Source: Symsagittifera roscoffensis (Eukaryota; Xenacoelomorpha; Acoela; Convolutidae). Taken from it: a stretch of 64,000 nt of DNA. Location: positions 16,675,275-16,739,274 of the forward strand of contig NC_087066.1 in NCBI RefSeq assembly GCF_963678635.1, read 5' to 3'. Made by a program: the position numbers and the translations under genes. This document shows, one piece after another, positions 9,732 to 20,759 of the stretch (within the stretch, counting starts at the first letter, position 1; every line of letters starts with the position of its first letter). Below the pieces are notes generated by a model. That model was not told where the DNA came from and ran no database searches. It was given only the letters and a program-made list of their open reading frames with translations.

Positions 9732-11930
9732 AACTCTTGATCTCGAAATTAAAATGATAGTTTACCTGCGATTTGTCATGTAAAAATAGGTTAAAAAAGT
9801 TTGAAAATTAAAAAAAACTCTTAATCTACGAAAAAAAGATCAGTTTATAACGGTTTTTGCCTTGATATAAGCCATCTTGAAAAAATTAAATTGTACTCAA
9901 AAGTTTCATAGTTTGCGTTAGAACTGCCGAACCATTCGAGTTTCTTTTTTCAGTTCTGTTTTTAAATTTTACTCCCCACACACCATGTAAGGTACAAAAT
10001 GACATGTTGCGACTACTGACCTGTGAATAACAGCAAACAGCCTGCTTCGGTTCAAAATGGAATGATTCAGTTTCCTGCATAGATTTTATCAGACGACTTA
10101 TCGCGCGTCATTTATCTCAACTTATTTACAGTGGTCGAGGAAGTAATAGAACCAACCCCCATAAACTAGGAAAAGATGATCAAAGGTGATTTTACATTTT
10201 TTATTTGGAGCGTTGGACATTAACAAATTGAGCTTAAATTTTATTTCATATTTTTTTAGTTGCTTTAAATTTCCTTCAACCTTTCAGTCCAAATAAGTTT
10301 GCTTAAAAGAGATTTACTTAGATTATGCAAACCTGGCGACTGTGAAGCCACTGAGAAGCTTCATGATAAGCTCTTTATGTAACAAAAATTGTAGAAAAAT
10401 TGATAAAAACTGTTTTTAGTAAATGTTTTACAAATTGAAACGTTTTAAAAATTATCAAAAACTAATTGGCTTTTTAAACGATGATTGAATTATCTAAGAG
10501 TTGCCTCTCAACTGAATAAAACTAAGAAGCGGGAAGCTGTGATTTTTTGTCTATTTCGTCGGTTAATTTTTGAAACTAGTAAGTTTTTGTTTTAATTTAT
10601 TTTGTTTTGATCTTTGAAGGAAGTGACAAAAGATTGGTGTTTGGTTATGTTTTTTCTTTCAGATAAAAATGGGTTGTGTATTACAAAATTTGCGTACACA
10701 TTTTCATACCAACTAAATGGTTATAAACTCTTGAGCTCGAAATTAAAATGATAGTTTACCTGTGATTTGTCATTTAAAAATAGGTTAAAAAAAGTTGACA
10801 TAAAAAAAATCATAATCTACGAAAAAAAATTGTCAGGTTATAACGGTTTTTGCCTCGATATGAGCCATCTTGATAATATAGATTTGTACTCAAAAGTGTC
10901 ATAGTTTGCGTAAGAACTGCTCTTTTTTCAGTTCTGATTTTAAAGTATTTTCCCCACACACCATGTAAGGTACAAAGTGACATGTTGCGACTGCTGACCT
11001 ATGAACAACAGCAAACAGCCTGCCTCGGTTTAAAATGGAATGATTCAGTTTCCTGCATAGTCTTTATCAGACGGCTGATCGCGCGTCGTTTATTCCAACT
11101 TATTTACAGTGGTCGAGGAAGTAAAACAATCAACCCCCATAGACTAGGAATAAATGATCACAGGTGGTTTTACTTTTTTTTGGAGCGTTGAACATAAAGA
11201 AACTGAGCTTGGTTTTTATTAATTAGGTTTTTTAGTTGCAATAAACTTGCTTTAAGCTTTCAGTCTGAAATAAGTTTGCTTAAAAGAGATATACTTGTAT
11301 TATACAAATCTGGTGACTGTGAAGCCATAGAGAAGCTTCATGATAAGCTCTTCATGAGAAAAATTGTTGCAAAATTGACGAAAACTGTTTTTAGTCAAAA
11401 TTTTACAACTTGAAACTGTTTTAAGAATATCAAAGTTAAATTGGCTTTTTGAACGATAATTGAATTAATTAAGGGTTGCCACTCAACTGAACAAACTTGG
11501 GAAGCGGGAACCTGGAATTTTTAAGCCTTTTTCGTCGGTTAAAAACTGAAACTAATAAAGTAATTTTTCAAATTGTTTTGTTTTGAGATTCGAAGGAAGT
11601 GACAGAAGATTGGTGTTTGATTATGTTCTTCAGATGAAAATGGGCTTGTGTATTGCAAAGTTTCTGTACACATTTTCATACCAACTAAACGGTTATAAAC
11701 TCTTGAGCTCGAAACAAAAAAGTTGGTTTACCTGTGATTTGTCATGTAAAAATATGTTTAAAAAATTTGAAAATAAAAAAAACTCATAATCTACGAAAAA
11801 AAGATCAGCTAGCTTATAACGGTTTTGCCTTGATATGAGCCATCTTGAAAATATTAAGTTGTGCTCAAAAGGGTCATAATTTGCACTAGAACTGCCGAAC
11901 CATGTTGCCAATAACAGATGTAAACTGAAT
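9732..11930. repeat. ~980-bp tandem repeat array, locus 1
   Basis: Units begin near AAACTCTTGAGCTCGAAA at 9732, 10725 and 11697, giving periods of about 993 and 972 bp plus a partial unit. Each unit contains a conserved block with CCCCACACACCATGTAAGG, ATGACATGTTGCGAC, AACAGCAAACAGCCTG and TTTACAGTGGTCGAGGAAG. Frames inside the block are short and not conserved as protein. The same array with three units lies at 52560-55540. Confidence 0.85.
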
Positions 11931-12149
11931 CTGTAATTGTTTTGTTTTACACAACAAATAAGCACAGGGTGATTTTCGTTCAAGCTAGTTTAGGCGATTG
12001 ATTGTGAGAACATGTGAAAAACGCCAATTTATTTCGATTGTTTAGGCGATTTTTTAAGAAATTTACTGATTTGTTTGAATTTTTTTACTTGATTCCAGCA
12101 AAACTAGAAACGGGAAAGAAATAATTGAGATAATTTTTTTATTCTCACA

Positions 12150-13345
12150 AATTTTTGCCCCGACTTTTTAAACAAAACTAACAGAAATTTTTTGTGCTCA
12201 GGATGGTTTATTTCTTCAGACAAATTTCGACTTTTCAACCAGCCATTTTGGACCGAGTTTTTTACATTTGAAAGCTATTGTTGTTCTGAGCTTAAATTTG
12301 AAAATATATTTCACCTGTGATCGTTTTTCATTAAGTTAAACGATTTTAAGGGTTGCCATTTTGGCCAATTTGCGACAATTAACGCGCCATCTATTTCGCT
12401 CTATTAACCCGTAAGCGGAGATTTAATCCGTCTTAGAAATCGTTCTAAATCAAGGAAGCTTACATGCCATACTCAATTTGTTAAAAGCAGCAAAATCTAT
12501 CTTTTTGTTTCTAATATGAAGTGTGAGGGATGTTTCCACAAAAAATCTAAAAAAATTTTTTGAAAAATTTTTAATTTTGTTTCATTAAATTTAAATTTAT
12601 TATGTGATTACTGCTCCAAGGACCTTAAAAGGCAGACAGAACATTCAGAGCTTTTTCCTGATACGAGCAGTCTTTTTATTTAAAATTGGGGCATACTGAT
12701 TTTTCCCGGCATAGATTAACAATACTCAAGTTCAAGTTTTGAAGCAGAAAGTTTTTTTTCCGGTAAAAGTTTTCCGGGGACAGACTAAAGTGCAGTCTGT
12801 AAACGCAAAACTTTGTCCTGATACGAGATCTTTAGCTTTAATGTGAACGAGACTACTCGTATCAGGGCGAAGCCCTGTGATTGTTCCGACTGCATTTATG
12901 GAGCAGTATTAACATAACAAAACTAAATTTAAAAAAAAAAACGAACAAAAAGTTTTTCTGAAATTTGACTTTTTTATGAAAATCATCCCCCCCCCCACAT
13001 GCCATATAAAGTACAAAAGATTCGCTCCTTGTAAAAAATCATTTATGGCAAATAAGCTTTTTTCAACCAATTTGGAACGGATTAAATCTCCGCTTACGCG
13101 TTAATAGCGCGAAGTACATCGCGCTTTAATTTTCTCAAATTGGCCAAACTGGCAATCTTTAAACCCCATAACTTCACGAAAAATGATCACATTTAAGCTC
13201 AAGACAACACTACCTTTTGATTGATATAAAAAAATCTATCAAAAATGGCTAGTTAAAAAGTCGAAATTTGTCTGAATAAAAAAACCCACCCGAGCACAAA
13301 TATTCCCTTACTTTCGTATCGAAAGTCGGAACAATAAAGATGAAC
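12150..13345. repeat. Foldback element with ~500-bp inverted arms, locus 1
   Basis: The arm at about 12150-12690 is inverted at about 12840-13345. Both carry the CpG-rich core TTAACGCG...CGCTATTAACCCGTAAGCGGAGATTTAATCCG (inverted as CGGATTAAATCTCCGCTTACGCGTTAA) and end near a GGGCTTCGCCCTGAT hairpin followed by ACGAGCAGTC. The outer ends resemble CCGACTTTCGTA...TTTGTGCTCGGG. No protein is encoded. The spacer contains GGGGCATACTGATTTTTCCC-type sequence. Confidence 0.65.
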
Positions 13346-13660
13346 TGATGTGAATAATTTGGGACAATTAACGAGCGATATATTTAGCGCTACTCACGCT
13401 TAAGCAAAAAATCACCTCGTCTTCGAAACCAACCTAATATGGTTAAAACAGGCAATTATTCATATTTTTTACACTACTAGGAGCAAAATCATACTCCGTA
13501 CTTTGTATGGTGTGAAGGGGTATTATTTAAAAAAAAATCAATTTTTATAATTTTTTTATCATTTTGTTTTGAGCGATCACTGCTCAATAGACAATAAAAA
13601 CTAGTCGGAACATTCAAGGATTCGCCTTCATATGAGCAGTCTTTTTTATGATGTGCTATT
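13346..13660 (+). repeat. Diverged arm of the CpG-rich foldback family
   Basis: Contains GGGACAATTAACGAGCGAT, ATTTAGCGCTACT, TGCTCAATAGACAATAAAA and ATATGAGCAGTCTTTTTT, the same order of landmarks as the arms at 12150 and 14510, but shorter and more diverged. Confidence 0.5.
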
Positions 13661-13785
13661 CACTTTAAAAAGTTTTTGTTGTTACAAATTTTTGCCAGTG
13701 ATTTCATATTTGTGACTATTCGTTTTTTTTGAAAAACCATTTGAGTATGTAACGAGTTCAAGTGTGAATAATGCCACAGACTCAC

Positions 13786-13888
13786 TTGCTCCTCCATCTT
13801 TTCCTGACCGCTGAGCTGATTCTGGTTTTGCAAAGCAAAGGTTCACAAAGAGGAAGAATACGCTGCACTTTCTGAAGAGTTCATCCAT
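13786..13888 (-). CDS. Signal-peptide exon, duplicated copy
   Basis: The ATG at 13888 has a good context (AAAAATGG) and opens a frame beginning MDELFRKC, followed by a hydrophobic run (SVFFLFVNLCFA) and then polar sequence (KPESAQRSGKDGGA). This is a classic secretory signal peptide with a likely cleavage after CFA. The frame meets a strong splice donor GTGAGT with the exon ending at 13786: 103 bp, leaving a phase 1 junction. The exon is identical to the copy at 57406-57508, whereas flanking repeat DNA shows differences. No matching FN3 exon was seen downstream on this strand, so this copy may be a pseudo-exon carried along with the segmental duplication. Confidence 0.5.
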
Positions 13889-13899
13889 TTTTATCTATG

Positions 13900-14505
13900 A
13901 TCTAGACCACTGGAACTAAAAATTAATTCTTTCGGTTGTTGAAAAAGACAAAAGAGATAGGATTTGCTCAAATGAGGTCAGGGAAGGGGAGGGGGGGTTG
14001 CGGAATATATTTTTTTATAGATTGAAATCAAATTTAAAATAAACTATGAAATAAATTGAATGGGCATATGATGAACCAATTAATCAATTTTACTACATTT
14101 GATTGTCGTAATTATACTCATTTAATCTGACTTTTACACTGAACTAAAACTTTTTGATATAAAGTCTGTGTAAATATCTGAGTGCCCAAATAAATAAATT
14201 TAGCAGAAACTTCTACACTAGTGGACAAAATTAAGCGCAATTTTAGGTTTTAACTATCTAAATTGCCTAATTTCAAAAATCGTTTTGGACAGTATTTACT
14301 GAGAATTTTAACAAAATGTTTGCGTCACACGACAGTAAATGATCTAAACTAGGCTCTCTGAAAGTCTCATTTTTAAATTTGAAGCACTCACAAGCTTTTT
14401 CCGGGTTTGAAAATGCCAGTTTTTATCGTCCGATCTAAGTTTTTCAAAACGCGTGAAATTGTAAGAAACAGCAGTTTAGAAACAGAGTTTAGTAAAATTG
14501 TCACA
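13900..14505. other. Duplicated non-coding spacer
   Basis: AT-rich sequence with a G-rich run near 13990 and no recognised gene. It is closely matched by 57520-58130 in the second copy of the segmental duplication. Confidence 0.6.
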
Positions 14506-14509
14506 CTGA

Positions 14510-15055
14510 TTATTGTTCCAACTTTCGTAACAAAAGTAACGGAATATTTGTGCTCGGGGTGGGCTTTTTTTTCTTCAGACAAATTTCGACTTTTTGTCTA
14601 GCCATTTTTGACTGAACTTTTTTTTATCATTCGAAGGTATTGTTGTCTCGAGCTTACATTTGAAAAGATATTTCACCTGTGATCATTTTTCGCAAAAATA
14701 TTGGGGTTTAATGATCACCATTTTTGCCAATTTTGGACAATTAACGCGCGATATATTTCGCGCTATTAACGCGTAAGCGGAGATTTAATCCGTCTTAGAA
14801 ACCGTTCCAAATTGGTTCAAGGAAGCTTTTATGCACTAATTGATTTGTTAATAGGAGCAAAATCTATCATTTTGTACTTTATATCGCGTTTGGTGGGGGG
14901 GGGGGGTGAATTTCTCAAAAAATCTCCAATTTTAGAAAAAAAAATCGTTTTTTTTATTACATTTCATTTGTTTCATGTTATTGCTGCTCAATAGACCTTA
15001 AAAGGCAGTCAGAGCATTCAGGACTTCGCCCTGATACGCGCAGTCTTGTTTCTGA
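14510..15055 (+). repeat. CpG-rich foldback arm, single copy
   Basis: Starts CCAACTTTCGTAACAAAAG, contains TTAACGCGCGATATATTTCG and the AAGCGGAGATTTAATCCG core, and ends with TTCGCCCTGATACGCGCAGTC. It is the same repeat as the 12150 arm, here without an inverted partner. A G12-14 run sits near 14895. Confidence 0.6.
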
Positions 15056-15650
15056 TTTCTAATTACACTGATTTTCTCGCTGAGAATTTTTAACTTCGCA
15101 GGAACAACCTTTTTGAGCCGCTTATTAGAGTTCACTGCGATGCAAAACCTAGCGAAGGTGGATAAAATTTGGCTTTTTCAGACCCGGAAAAATTTGATAC
15201 GTGATTCAAATCAAAAGATGAGGTTTATAGAGATGAAATTTTAGATCATTTGCAGTCGGTCGATGTTAAAGTATTCATATAATTCCAACTAAATATTGGT
15301 CTTTGAAATTAGGCGTTCTAGAGAGTGAAATGGTTAATTTGCATTTAATTTTGCCCACTTGTGTACTGTTTAAAAATTACAGAATTTTAAATGAAAAAAA
15401 ACTTCCAATTTATTTTTAATGTATACAGTTTAAAAAGAAAATGTGTTCCAGCGATATGCGATCCTTAACACTGAGCGATAGATAACTCACTTTTAACTTT
15501 TCAACTTTTTAATTAGGTTCAACTTTTTAATTAAGTTCATTGAATGAATCATTTGTTACAACTCAAACTACCGCAATTTTGGGGTCGTAGTTCAAACGAT
15601 TCAATTGTTAAAGTCTAAGTTTCATCTGTATTACTTTATGTTACGACCAC
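15056..15650. other. Non-coding spacer, highly conserved in duplicate
   Basis: No gene recognised. It matches 58640-59270 almost base for base, the best conserved part of the segmental duplication, suggesting recent copying rather than coding constraint. Confidence 0.6.
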
Positions 15651-15960
15651 AAGCTCATCTATAATTTTCGGACTTTGAGGAGAGGCTGTCTTTCAAAAAA
15701 TGTCGGAAATTTTGTCAACCTTTTTTTAGGTGACACCATTTCCCCTGCCCAGTCAAAACTTTGAAAAAAAAAACAAGGTCAAAATTGACGTATTGACGTT
15801 GCTTTTATTTAGCGCGCGCTTCTCCCTCAAAATTCGATTGTATTGGCTTTAAAAACGCCAGTTAAAAACTGTTTGGGTTGACCGACCGACCACACATCGA
15901 TGTTTCAAATTATTATCAGTCCTTGAGGGGGGAGGGGGCAAACCGGGTATTGGTTTACTT
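15650..15960. mobile_element. Fragment related to the hAT MITE at 20343
   Basis: GCGCGCTTCTCCCTCAAAATT, TGTATTGGC, AACGCC and GTTTGGGTTGACCGACC correspond in order to GCGCGAGCTCCCCCTCAAAG, TATATTGGCGCC, GGCGCC and GGGTCGGTTGGCC inside the 20343-20749 MITE. Terminal repeats are not clear. The duplicate copy is at 59270-59530. Confidence 0.4.
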
Positions 15961-16399
15961 TTTGGTCGCTCATAAAAACATAGAGTTCCTTATTATAACT
16001 AATTATAAGAGGTTCAAAAGGAACAAAAATCATAATTTTGCTAAGGAAAATTGAGAGAAAAAATTTGAAACAAACAATAAAAACTATTGATACAATAGGC
16101 CCGGTTTTACCCGTGACCGCTCGACAAGCATAAAACTCGACTAGCATTAAAAGTTTAAAAACATGAAAATCTATCGAATAGTATAATTTTAAAAGCTTTA
16201 TATCTCACAAATACAGGATCTCTTTAACTATTTCCCACTTTGGTACCTATTAACCAATAGCCATCCATCTTTGAAATAATTCAATGCTTATGCAGATGTA
16301 AATTTTGTACCTATTAACTAATGAATATCCTCCTTTTGCAAAAAGGGGATTTAGCTTAGAAGTATCGATGCTCAAAACAGCAATCAAAATCCTATCAAA

Positions 16400-17175
16400 A
16401 TGTTTTTTTTTCATTTTGAACGAACTTATTTTCTCATACTGTAAAAAAAATTATTCGTTCTTGTTTCAATAATTTTTCATGCCGTTGTCATTGACAAATT
16501 ATTTATATAATTTTCAATTATCATTGACAAAACAAAATGTCATTGACGAGCAATTATTATTTAGTTAGTTAATTATAGTTAATTAGAGTAGTTGTTATTT
16601 ATTCAATTAAAAAATATATAAGGACAGATCCATACGACTGAATTTTTTTTGAGATCTGATTGATCGAGTGTTCCAAATGAGGTTGAAACTTTATTCGCTC
16701 AACTGTCTGTACAAAAAATTGCATACCTTAAAGCATAAATTTCGTAAGGATCACGCTGAAAACTTGAAATATAACTTAAACGGAAATTATTTAAAAATTT
16801 TATTTCTGATAAAATGCCTGTGCAAGCTACAGTAATGATTATGTTCTGGTGAAGCATCAATCTAAAACATCAAACGCAGAAATCGAAAACACAACACAAA
16901 AGAAAGTTGAATATGGTAATGGTTTTCGGATGAATTTGATTTTTTTTAACCTTAGTTGCGACCTAACAATCTTGCTGTATGGCAACGTTTCTCGATTTGG
17001 TCGTTCAAAGTCGCCAAGACAATTTTTTTAGTGGCAAGAAGATGCGGCGTAATTTTTTTGGGTTGTTCAGAAAAGCGCAGTAATTTACATGGTTGCCTTG
17101 GTTTGCTACCTACATTATATGCGTGCAACATTGCTACCCCAAAACATGCTAAGCTTCCACCCGCATCCAAGTTTA
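16400..17175. other. Gene-free AT-rich DNA with short repeats
   Basis: Three copies of GTCATTGACAA or GTCATTGACGA lie within 16485-16550. A stretch at 17080-17165 has two GTTGC/TTGCTACC-type blocks. No coding support was found. Confidence 0.4.
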
Positions 17176-17179
17176 GGCG

Positions 17180-18065
17180 TAAGTAATCGTTTATAACGGA
17201 TTATTATGATGATTTTCTGACGATTATAATTGATTATAATTACCAAAATTAGGTGTTTAAAGGATTTAATTGTGATATTTTCCAGGAAATTATAATTACA
17301 AAAACCCCTTAAAATCATTTATAATCGATTATAATTGGGTATAAAAGCTTATTTTGCCAAAAATTTGTCAATTCAAAAAACAATAATTCGGTTAATATTT
17401 TTGTGCCAATAAGAAAACCTCTAAAAGAGAGATCTCTTGAATACTTTGGTTCATCTGAACACAAAAATTTGCCATGAAACAAAAGTTTCATAGAGATTCT
17501 TTCATATTAGTGAAAAGGTCCCGCGGTAGATGAAAATAAAGTTTCCGAATCAATCATGAAACTAAATCAAATTTCTGATGTTTTGGTGTTTCAAAAAAAC
17601 TTAAGATAAGCATAACAAAACAACTCTAATAGGGAATAAATGAAAAAAACCTTATAAATTTGAATTGATTCCATAACTTTAAAAACATTTTCTCATTTTT
17701 CACAGGAACGAACGTCTACAAAAAGCATAAAATATGAGCAATTTAGATGCAACTTCGAAGACAAAATGGACAAACAAAAGGGATTATAATCAATTATAAT
17801 CAGTTATAATGGATTTTTGTGCAAAACTAATGAATTAGAAATTTGAATACAAAAAATTGAATATAATCAATTATAATTAATCATAATTGTATCAAAAAAG
17901 AGACGAATAAATAATCGATTAAAATCGATTATAATGTATTATAATAAATTATAATTTGATTTTAAAAAGAGAGATTATAATCGATTATTAATTGATTAAA
18001 ATCGATTGTTTCTCAATTTTAGTAAGACTGGTACTAAAATCGTAATATAATCGATTATTAACGCT
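17180..18065. repeat. Cluster of ATTATAAT/TCGATTATAA palindromic motifs
   Basis: Numerous copies of variants of ATTATAATCGATTATAAT occur at 17185-17345 and 17785-18065, including the perfect 16-bp palindrome TTATAATCGATTATAA near 17320. Spacing is irregular, so this is not a simple tandem microsatellite. Confidence 0.7.
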
Positions 18066-18069
18066 TTAA

Positions 18070-20330
18070 ACTGAACGCGGGCAACATATTGAAAAGGGTT
18101 ATAGGACTTTTTAGGCTGAGCAAAATGCACGCTTAAATTGCACATTTATCGGACTTGGCATGAAAAACCAGTTTAATTGGAATTCGAATAGCCGATATGT
18201 TATTTCTTTCTGGAATTTGCTCAGCAAAATTGATAATTGGAAAGTCAAGTGAACGGAAAAACAAAAATGATGACCTCTTTATCAAAAAAATTTTCTTGAT
18301 TTAAAATATTTCAATCTGATCATTAAATTTTCTTTAAGTAGCACATGAACAAAAAAATGCAATTACTTTTCTTCTAAAATTGCCCTCCGTTTTCCCCTTT
18401 GTTGACTCAATATAAATTAGTGAACAAAATTAGATGCATGATCAAATTTTTCAGCTATTTTGAAACATAGAACAGAAACAATCATTTGAACATGCTTTGC
18501 ATGTTTTTGAACAAAAAAGAAAATTGTTTTCTCAGCTTATTCTTAGTAAATTTATATTGAAAGTAGTTTTTTACAGTTTTGCTGAAAGAAACCAAATAGC
18601 TGGAGCCTTTAAACTCGTGGTATGTTTTGAAGGAGAACGACACCAAAAACGAGCAGTCTAAAACAGCCAAAAACAAAAAAATTCAATAACAATTGCAAAA
18701 ACTATTTCTAACTAGCACTTTTGCCGACCGTAAAATGAGGCACGTCACAAAAATTCACAGGCTGTAAAAAAGACAAATGGTTCATAGTTTTTGCGCAGAA
18801 CCACTTTTGACAGCACAGAAAAGCTGAATTTCGTAGAATTTAAGACAAAAGTTTCGACCCCGAATATTACAAACAGTTGGTTTTTGATGTTGTAGGCCCT
18901 CAATAAATCAATCAAGGCAAAAAATTGGGCAAATTTTTTGCCACAATAACTTTGCGCTGAAATAGATAATGAAAAGAATTTTCTTATAGCGATGAAAGTC
19001 GACTCATGTACTTACACACATTCATTCAGACATCTTAACTGCTAAAAAATTGTAAAAACCAGTTAAGGTCAGGTTTTTGCAAAACAATGAAGCAAAAAGT
19101 TCGCACGCGCTTTATTTTGTCTTCTAGTGTAGGATAATGATCTCAAATTTGAAATTACTTGTTGAATTGTCCAAACAAATTTTGGTATTTGAAACTGCTA
19201 AAAATCATGCTGGTAAGGCTATTTAATACAAAAAACTACAAAATGATTCTTTTTGCACAATTATAGCCTAATTAAATCCTTATTGTTCAAAATCCGCCAG
19301 TTTCAAGGCCAAAAAAGTGTTCATATCAAATATAATGCTCATCAAAATAAATTTCAATTTTTAAATAATCGGTTATTAAAATTGTAAGAGTTTGTTTTTG
19401 TCAAATTATGTCACCAGGAAAATATTTTCCTTATATCTTCGGTAAATACGCAGTTTAAATAGACAACAGTAACATTCGCCCGCCCAGAAATTACGCAGCG
19501 ACTGAAAGCAGAAAAGTTTCTATTGACGACTGGCTGGCGTCAGTCACCTTAACTCTACGTGTTTTTCAAAACCTGAACCTAGCCATGTTTTGGTCTGTTT
19601 CAGAGTCAAAAACCATGTTACAGCTTTTAGGTCGTCAGCCTGACAAATCATTTTAATTTTGGATAAAATACTCATAATAATGAAACAGGTGGGTCTCGAA
19701 TCCCCAGACAACGTGGTTTAAAAAAAAACCGGGCCGAAAACCATTAGTTATATTGTTTATTAGTGAAAGATAAATTTTGAATCCATTAGAGACTGATTGA
19801 CCATTTCCTCCCCTACATACTCTGAAACAAATTTTTGAAATGGAGTTAAATTCAAATGTTCAGTGCGTTCCATTAGATAAGTGGTCTCTTATAGTTATAA
19901 AATAGTCTCTAGGCACCGGATCTCTTTCCCTGCATTTCCCGGGGGATGACGCCGTTATCCTTCCAATTTCCGAGTTCAAGAGGTTCGGATCATCTTTCAT
20001 TTTCACTCGATCGGGTTGACAACTTTCATATCGTTACGACTGTTTGATATTGACTGCTATTTGCAGTCTTAGTTTCTAGCAACCGTTTTAACTCGTCAAT
20101 TCGGCTGTTTTTTTTTCTTCAATATAGCCCAAAAATGTCGGTTTTCGTCGTGTCGCAGAATTTCTAGCTCTTAATTCGAAAATTTACAAATTGTTTTTCT
20201 AGAATATTCTACTCTCCGTGTAACAATGCTCATAGCGTTGTAACGTTTCTCCTCACAAAATTGCCTGCCCCGAAGGTTTAATTGTGCGTTCTGGCGGAAT
20301 GACTCATATTTCTTGATATTTTTTTCTCGA
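18070..20330. other. Gene-free stretch, nothing recognised
   Basis: No repeat ends, domains or splice-supported frames were recognised. About 19440-19560 and 19910-20060 are less AT-rich than their surroundings and could be unique host sequence. Confidence 0.4.
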
Positions 20331-20342
20331 TATAACTCTCAC

Positions 20343-20749
20343 CAGGGGCGGATCTAGGATTTTCTCGAGGGGGGGGGGGGGGGGGGGGGGGGGCGGATTT
20401 TCAAAAAAAATTCGAAAATTTTGACGACCTTTTTTTTTGCACTGATTTGCCCCTATTTTGGCTAAATTTTCTGCGCCGCAGGCAAATTTTTGGAAAAACA
20501 GTCAAAAAAGCCGTTTTTGGGCACTTTTTGAAAAATTTTGACAAAAAATCGCGTTTTTTTTGGCGCGAGCTCCCCCTCAAAGTTAGTATATATTGGCGCC
20601 GAAGGCGCCTTTAGAAAAAATTTAGGGTCGGTTGGCCAAAAATGGATTTCTGAAAAAGTATCAAAGGGGGGACCCTTTGGGTCGGCAGGGGGTCGAATCC
20701 CTGAGGGGGGGGGGGGGGGCGTCCGCCCCCCCCCCTAAATCCGCCCCTG
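20343..20749. mobile_element. hAT-type MITE with intact 8-bp target duplication
   Basis: The element starts CAGGGGCGGATC and ends AAATCCGCCCCTG, its inverse. It is flanked on both sides by ACTCTCAC (20335-20342 and 20750-20757), an exact 8-bp duplication characteristic of hAT transposons. It is 407 bp, carries no transposase, and has long G runs next to both termini (about 20371-20393 and 20705-20719). The short palindrome GGCGCCGAAGGCGCC lies inside. It must have been mobilised by a transposase encoded elsewhere. Confidence 0.9.
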
Positions 20750-20759
20750 ACTCTCACTA

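Noticed and set aside
9732-11930. Tandem repeats considered as a CRISPR array
   Set aside because: Units are ~980 bp with no short repeat/unique spacer pattern, and the genome is eukaryotic.
11693-11983. 96-codon minus ORF at the end of the 980-bp array (partial relative at 55419-55622)
   Set aside because: Falls across repeat-unit boundaries and is not preserved in frame in the other copies, so it is a chance opening.
16952-17186. Overlapping frames on both strands near 17 kb with ordinary-looking composition
   Set aside because: Frames on opposite strands are equally open, no domain is recognised, and no convincing splice sites border them.
19680-19710. B-box-like GGGTCTCGAATCCCC, possible tRNA
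   Set aside because: No acceptor-stem pairing, anticodon arm or A box at the right distance upstream could be found.
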